From Pyrocephalus nanus (Eukaryota > Chordata > Aves > Passeriformes > Tyrannidae), in assembly GCA_038380795.1 (NCBI GenBank), contig CM076259.1:22240977-22304976 (forward strand): 64,000 bases of DNA, in the 5' to 3' direction. Positions 59,601 through 64,000 of the stretch are shown here, piece by piece. The notes beneath the pieces are model-generated. The model saw only the letters and a list, made by a program, of their open reading frames with translations. It was not told the origin of the DNA and ran no database searches. The stretch's first letter is position 1. Every line of letters begins with the position of its first letter. The position numbers were made by a program, and so were the translations under genes.

Positions 59601-62600
59601 GATTAGATAAGGATTCAGAGCAGGCTCCGCATAAATAGCCTAAGAGCTCAGTAGAAAGCTGCAATTAATAAGAGGCTTTTTTGTTTGTCGCTCATGACAA
59701 CACTTCTAAATGCCAGCAAGGATTTCTCAGAAGCTACAGCAGGTTTTATGCTCTAGAAAAAAAAAATCCTTTCTAAGTAAAACTTGGTATCTTGAGTTTG
59801 GACTCTTGGAGCTATTGAACTGGCTGATTCAGGCACTAATATAAATGTGTCTGTGATACTATGATGTTTCTATTTTCCTTCTGATTCCTTTTGTCTTATA
59901 ATGGCAAAAATGCTTACCTTCAGTGTAGCTCTTTTCTCTTGCATACAGTGTGTTTGAGAAACTACTTTTCTCCCTGAAAGTATTGTTTTCTAAATCATGG
60001 TTTCATAAATCAGACTTGGAGATAGTGAGTTTTCTTTTGCTCTCATGGCAGAGCAGTTCTTTTATCCCCTTGTATGCTGGCATTTTCAACACAAGCTAGA
60101 ATTCAGTCAACTGAGGTATGACTGAATGTAAACCATAGGGTCTTTGGACCTACAGGGGGAAACTTACAGATATGAGTTAATTTCTCACTTTTCCTTATGT
60201 CTCTTTCCAGAGTAATTGCAAAGAACTCAGTTTCTTCAAAGCAATGCAGTTGTTGAATGCCTGTTTTGGATGACCAGTTAAAAGTGCTTTCAGTCTTTTT
60301 CAGTTAAAAGGTCAAGAAACTACAGCCTATCTACTTCAGTAGATTACATGCTCTCCAGGAATGTTGTTTTTATAATCTCAGAAACAACTGAAATATAACT
60401 GTCAGCATACAGCTTAGACGACATGTTAAACATATTGCCCTTTACCTACACTCAAAGCTTTCACGTATACTTTTCTCAGAAGGGGGAGGGGTGGATGTCT
60501 TTTCTGTCTCCATCCCTCACTGCTTTTTTTGCATTACGTGCTCAGGATATTAGTGGACAGCAAATACCTCCTCAAACAGTGATCAAACATAAAGACTTAC
60601 CTTTAATTATCATGAATAAAATAAACGTTAACATAATTTTTTTTTTAAAAGCTGAACTGACTCAGGACAACTTTGCTCTCTCCTGTGTCAGGTGCACTTA
60701 AACATTTGACCTTGAAGTAGCACTTACGTGTTGTTGTGGTCAAGAGCTTGATTTTTAAGTATAAGTAGATGACATACCATCATAATCTGTGAGTCTAGGG
60801 TGGTGTTCAGGGAACTTTTGAACTGCAAGAAGCAGGAATGTCCTCTGTGGAAAAAAAGAGGAAAAATATGAGAATCTTGAGGAGGTGGGAGCAGTATTTG
60901 CTGTAGTTTAATTAAAAGATCCTGATAAATCTGTCTTTGTTCTGAGATTGTTTTGACAACAAGCACAAACATAATGAAAGGGTAGACTAACCAACGTACA
61001 ACAGGAGTGTGTCAAAAGTAGTAAACATCCTGCAAGGTTATACGGTCAGAAGTGGTTCCTTGCCTCCTTTCTTCCCCCATGCTAAAAGAAAATAGCAATG
61101 AATTTTATGGCAGAGATGGATTTAATGGTGAATATGAAGTTCTGGAGTAATACAATTGCTCAAGGAGAGAATAGCAGCCATGTGCTTAAGATCTCTAGAA
61201 AGGTTAAAAAAAAGTGTAAAGGAGGTCTTTTCATTATATTTATACCTAGTTTTACTAACACTTGAAAGTGATTTCTTCCTGTCTTAGCTATAGTCCAGCT
61301 GAGTCATGGCCTTATACAGCATTTAGTTAGGTAGTTAGGACAGCCTCTAAAATAAGTGTCTAACATCTGTCAAGAAAAACAATGGCCCTCTTATAACTGC
61401 AAAATGAAAAATAGGGCTTTCACAGCAGAATATTTTCTGGAGAACATGCTGAAGCTCTTTATTTGAATGGGAGCAGGAACATTTGTTTATAAGAATAAGG
61501 AGTTAAAAGTCCCTCACAATAGTCTTCTTTGCTGTGAGTTTGCTGCCTAGTTTGAATCTCAAACCAATCATACAAACAGTGATCTCCTTGAATGTGAGGT
61601 GAGATGTAGAACAGATCAAAAAATCAAGAAGTGATGGTGGTGCTGTTATTTGTGCTTATTGGAAGAAACTGTTACCTTTATTCCTACAAGTCTAGTTATA
61701 CCAACTGGAGAAAAATCCAGTGCATTGTAATGTTCCTGAAATGTTACTCCAAGTAAGACATTGGTGTTCTAGGTTGTGTCCTTGTAGCTAGTGACCTAAA
61801 TGAGGGCTTGATCTACTCTGTCACCTCTGTGTTGTGACCTTGCTGCCTCTTCATTTAGCCTGTGCTAGAATATTTAGTCCCAGAAGGGCTCTCATCTCCT
61901 TATGAGTGCAGCAGATTGCCATCATACAACTGTAATGCCTTGTAATTGGCATCTGGCCTGACACAGGGAATAGTTTGGCCCATGCTATCCTAAATACTCT
62001 TACATAAGCAAGCATAAAGTTACAGTGATGATCACATTTAGATACCACCTATTCTTTATTGCTCTTTTGATGTTCATTTGTTCTTCAAGATAAAATTACC
62101 CTTCCAGTATGAAGACAGTTGAAGGCTGAAAATAAATCTGTTTGCATAACCTTTTTACTGTTCTTTGTTGCAGCTCTCAAGTTCCACTTACAAATATAGG
62201 AGTGAAGAATTCAAGAGGCAGTTTTCTCATCTGCCAGACTCAGAGAGACTCATAGTAGGTAAGACATAATCACAGCAAAAATCCTTGTCTTCTGACTGAT
62301 AACTCTGGATTGCAGAAGTGTGAAAGCATTTTGATTTTTTTTTTTTATGGCGAATTCTAACAACAGCTGATAACTTTCTATTCTCCTGTCTCTGAAATAG
62401 CACCAGATACCTTCAGGGAGAGTCAGGTCCATAGTCCTCTCCTGTACTGACTGCTTTGGGAAAACGACAGATTCATTTTGGGGGTTGAGAAGTGTAGGAG
62501 AGGGTGCAGAATCCTCCACTTCATCTACTTACAGGATGGAAACCTTTTAATGACTTTTCCTGATGCTGCTTTTAGTGGATTTTTAGACAAAACCCATAGT

Positions 62601-64000
62601 GGAGATATGACAACGGACAAGTTGGAAAGAAAGATCACTATGCAAGGTCAGGGTGAGCACTGAGCACATAAACTTTGCACACATGCATTAACAGACTTGT
62701 GAGATGGTAGTGTGAGAAAAGCAGAGGTAGTATGGGAGACTGACTTGGTGTACCTCTTGCAGTGTTACAATCTTTTATTTTCTATACTGGGAGTGTCTGA
62801 GTCCTCTCTCTTACTTTAAAGAGGCAAATAGTTATGACAGTCAGTTGTTGTAGATGTTGGTGAAGGAGGGAATGATTCCGCAGTTGTAATGGTTTGGAGC
62901 TTGGATACAAAGTTAAGGGATGTTTCAGAGACTGTGTTAAGTAGGTAGATCTTCCTTAGCAGAAGCTTTCTCCTTGTTCCCTGGAACTAACACCCTTGTC
63001 TTGGCACCTTGATTAATGTGACTTGTGGGACTGAGTGACACAGTGGGTGTTAGTAATTTAAAAGACTTTTTCAGATGAATAGGAGAAGAAAGAAGCTGAT
63101 GTCAGAGAATATCAAACTATGGTGCATAACGTCTCAACACAGAGATGTTCCTTTTGAGCTCCAATTCCCTGATTCGCTCCACTGTAGAATCCATAGAAGG
63201 CAAACATGTAACCCTATCTCTTTCAAATACAGTGATGCACCTTATTCCCTCCTTTATCACCTGTCTCCACTGTATTTGTTTATCAAATACCCTGTCCAAG
63301 AATCGGGTGTTATTTTTATACAAAAAGTGATATTGTGTCTGTTTAAAATTAATTTCTCGTTTTATGCAACCTTTAGGGAAATTATTACTGTGAGGCTGTC
63401 AGTGTACGCTCACAGAGTGCAAGCGACAGCTCTGAAACAGTTAAATCCTTATGTCTTTTTTCAGCCTCAGAAGGAGGCAGTTATCCTCTGAAATACCTTC
63501 TGAATTTTTAAAATACTTTAGTACCCAAAGTAAAACAGAAGAAATGGGTATTACTTCAAAGCATTGTTTTGATGTTTCTCCCTACACTTGATTGATACAG
63601 AAAGCCATGAAGCAAACTCAGAAGCACAGTTTCAAAGAACAGACTGCCTAGGACTTAGAGAAAGATTTAGTAATGGGTTAATCTCAACAATTTAGCACTT
63701 GCTCCATCAGAAGCAAAGTCACTACTTTTATATAATTTTTTTTTTACCCTGTAAAAAGCAGTGCTTCTTTGGAATGACTTTTTGCATCCTCCAAGCAAAG
63801 AGCTCTTCCTTTGCTTGATGCAGAGAAAATTATTGCAGGCTTTACAGTGCTAAGAGAAGCCTTTACTTTCTGCTGTTCATTAAAAGAATTGTACCTGCTC
63901 TTGTTCTCAACTTAGCTGTTAAAAAGAAGAAACTATTGCACTGTAATGAACACAGTATACAAAGATTGCAGGAAATATTTTCTTAAAAGGAATTACTTAG
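43839..64000 (+). CDS. GRAMD1C: GRAMD1C (Aster-C), 5' part only
   Basis: GRAMD1 proteins sit in the endoplasmic reticulum at contacts with the plasma membrane, bind phosphatidylserine and cholesterol through the GRAM domain, and move cholesterol with a StART-like (VASt) domain. Three coding exons are visible: up to 43916, 45270-45398 and 62174-62258, in phases 0, 0 and 1. WSADWSFW followed by SSSTYKYRSEEFKRQFSHLPDSERL matches the N-terminal side of the GRAM domain. The Trp-Ser-x-Asp-Trp-Ser-Phe-Trp block and QFxHLPDxERL favour GRAMD1C over GRAMD1A and GRAMD1B. The remaining GRAM exons, VASt domain and membrane anchor lie beyond the right edge. Nothing looks damaged. Confidence 0.85.
43917..45269 (+). 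other. Intron 1 of GRAMD1C
   Basis: About 1.35 kb. The first 700 bases are CpG island and the rest is AT-rich. No other exon is recognised. Confidence 0.7.
45270..45398 (+). CDS. GRAMD1C: GRAMD1C exon 2
   Basis: Acceptor TGTTCACAG, donor TGG|GTAATG, exactly 43 codons in phase 0. It encodes an acidic, Leu-rich stretch (EVHEVDHGLINQLLADSEE) and ends in YSWSADWSFW, which is the recognisable GRAMD1C block. A longer plus-strand open frame that reads through the intron border is in a different phase and is not real. Confidence 0.88.
45548..45695 (-). mobile_element. MIR-like SINE relic
   Basis: On the plus strand, GAGGTAGGTA, then GTTTAC, GCTGAGACTGAGAGGGAGTA, TGATGTCACA, TTAGTAACAGAAC and CTTCTGTGCCCAGTCC follow the order of a reverse-complement MIR element. 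Divergence is high, as expected for a relic older than the bird-mammal split. Confidence 0.5.
46460..46511 (+). repeat. tRNA-like block, probably a SINE head or tRNA relic
   Basis: CCTAATGGTCAGAACATCGG resembles an A-box region (TAGTGGTTAGAGCA type), and GGTTAAATTCCC at 46500 resembles a B box. Their spacing fits a tRNA with a short variable loop. I do not see a full acceptor stem, and the B box has lost the conserved C and G, so it is not a working tRNA gene. Confidence 0.4.
62174..62258 (+). CDS. GRAMD1C: GRAMD1C exon 3 (start of GRAM domain)
   Basis: Acceptor CTTTGTTGCAG, donor GTAG|GTAAGA, phase 0 to 1. It encodes LSSSTYKYRSEEF and KRQFSHLPDSERLIV, the conserved lead into the GRAM domain. 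The next exon should complete an Asp-Tyr pair; none is found before the window ends. Confidence 0.92.
62259..64000 (+). other. Intron 3 of GRAMD1C, start only
   Basis: 1.74 kb with no recognisable next GRAM exon. A T run at about 62334-62346 and a 138-codon plus open frame at 63075-63491 without recognisable homology are present. Confidence 0.6.

Larger units (their letters stand above)
45399..62173 (+). other. Intron 2 of GRAMD1C
   Basis: About 16.8 kb, AT-rich, with many T runs (for example about 52239-52255 and 56551-56571). It holds a MIR-like relic on the minus strand (45548-45695), a tRNA-like block (46460-46511) and a 489-nt minus-strand open frame at 45857-46345 with no family recognised. 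No CR1 copy is seen, unlike the flanks of the phospholipase gene. Confidence 0.6.

Noticed and set aside
1..64000. Endogenous retrovirus, CRISPR array or prokaryote-like operon
   Set aside because: No paired LTRs, gag/pol/env-type frames, regularly spaced repeats or tightly packed same-strand genes were seen.

Overview
The window looks like nuclear DNA of a bird. It carries several CR1 LINE fragments whose 3' ends show the avian-type 8-bp unit (ATTCTATG/ATTCTGTG), very few SINE-like relics, no Alu/B1/L1-type repeats, and split vertebrate genes with long introns. I cannot name the species. Functional names come from recognising protein families by eye; no search was run.

Layout from left to right. 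Positions 1-19450 hold no gene I can support. They contain two 5'-truncated plus-strand CR1 copies (about 9347-10564 and 17290-18030) and one 35-bp tandem duplication. Positions 19450-31903 hold a complete four-exon plus-strand gene for a secreted phospholipase A2 of group X type. It has a TATA box, signal peptide and propeptide, intact calcium loop, His-Asp catalytic pair, distal catalytic Asp, 16 cysteines and two AATAAA signals. Just downstream lie an internally deleted CR1 (about 31940-32694), a T/G microsatellite with a long T tract, and a minus-strand CR1 3' end (about 32937-33048). Converging on this zone from the right is a minus-strand gene (40844 down to about 33880) for a single V-set immunoglobulin-domain membrane protein. 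Its signal-peptide exon, V exon and transmembrane exon are clear and in consistent splice phases, but its last coding exon is ambiguous.

A CpG island at about 43500-44620 marks the promoter and first exon of a plus-strand gene that I read as GRAMD1C, an ER sterol-transfer (Aster) protein with a GRAM domain. Three exons are visible (43839/43914-43916, 45270-45398, 62174-62258), ending at the start of the GRAM domain; the rest lies beyond the right edge. Its second intron is about 16.8 kb and holds a MIR-like relic on the minus strand and a tRNA-like block.

The genes do not form a pathway. The phospholipase and the Ig receptor are convergent neighbours, and the receptor and GRAMD1C diverge. 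The points of most interest are a group X-type phospholipase beside GRAMD1C (from memory, human PLA2G10 lies on a different chromosome from human GRAMD1C), an Ig receptor I cannot assign to a named family, and its two possible C-termini. I found no CRISPR array, rRNA gene, intact transposon or prokaryote-type system.
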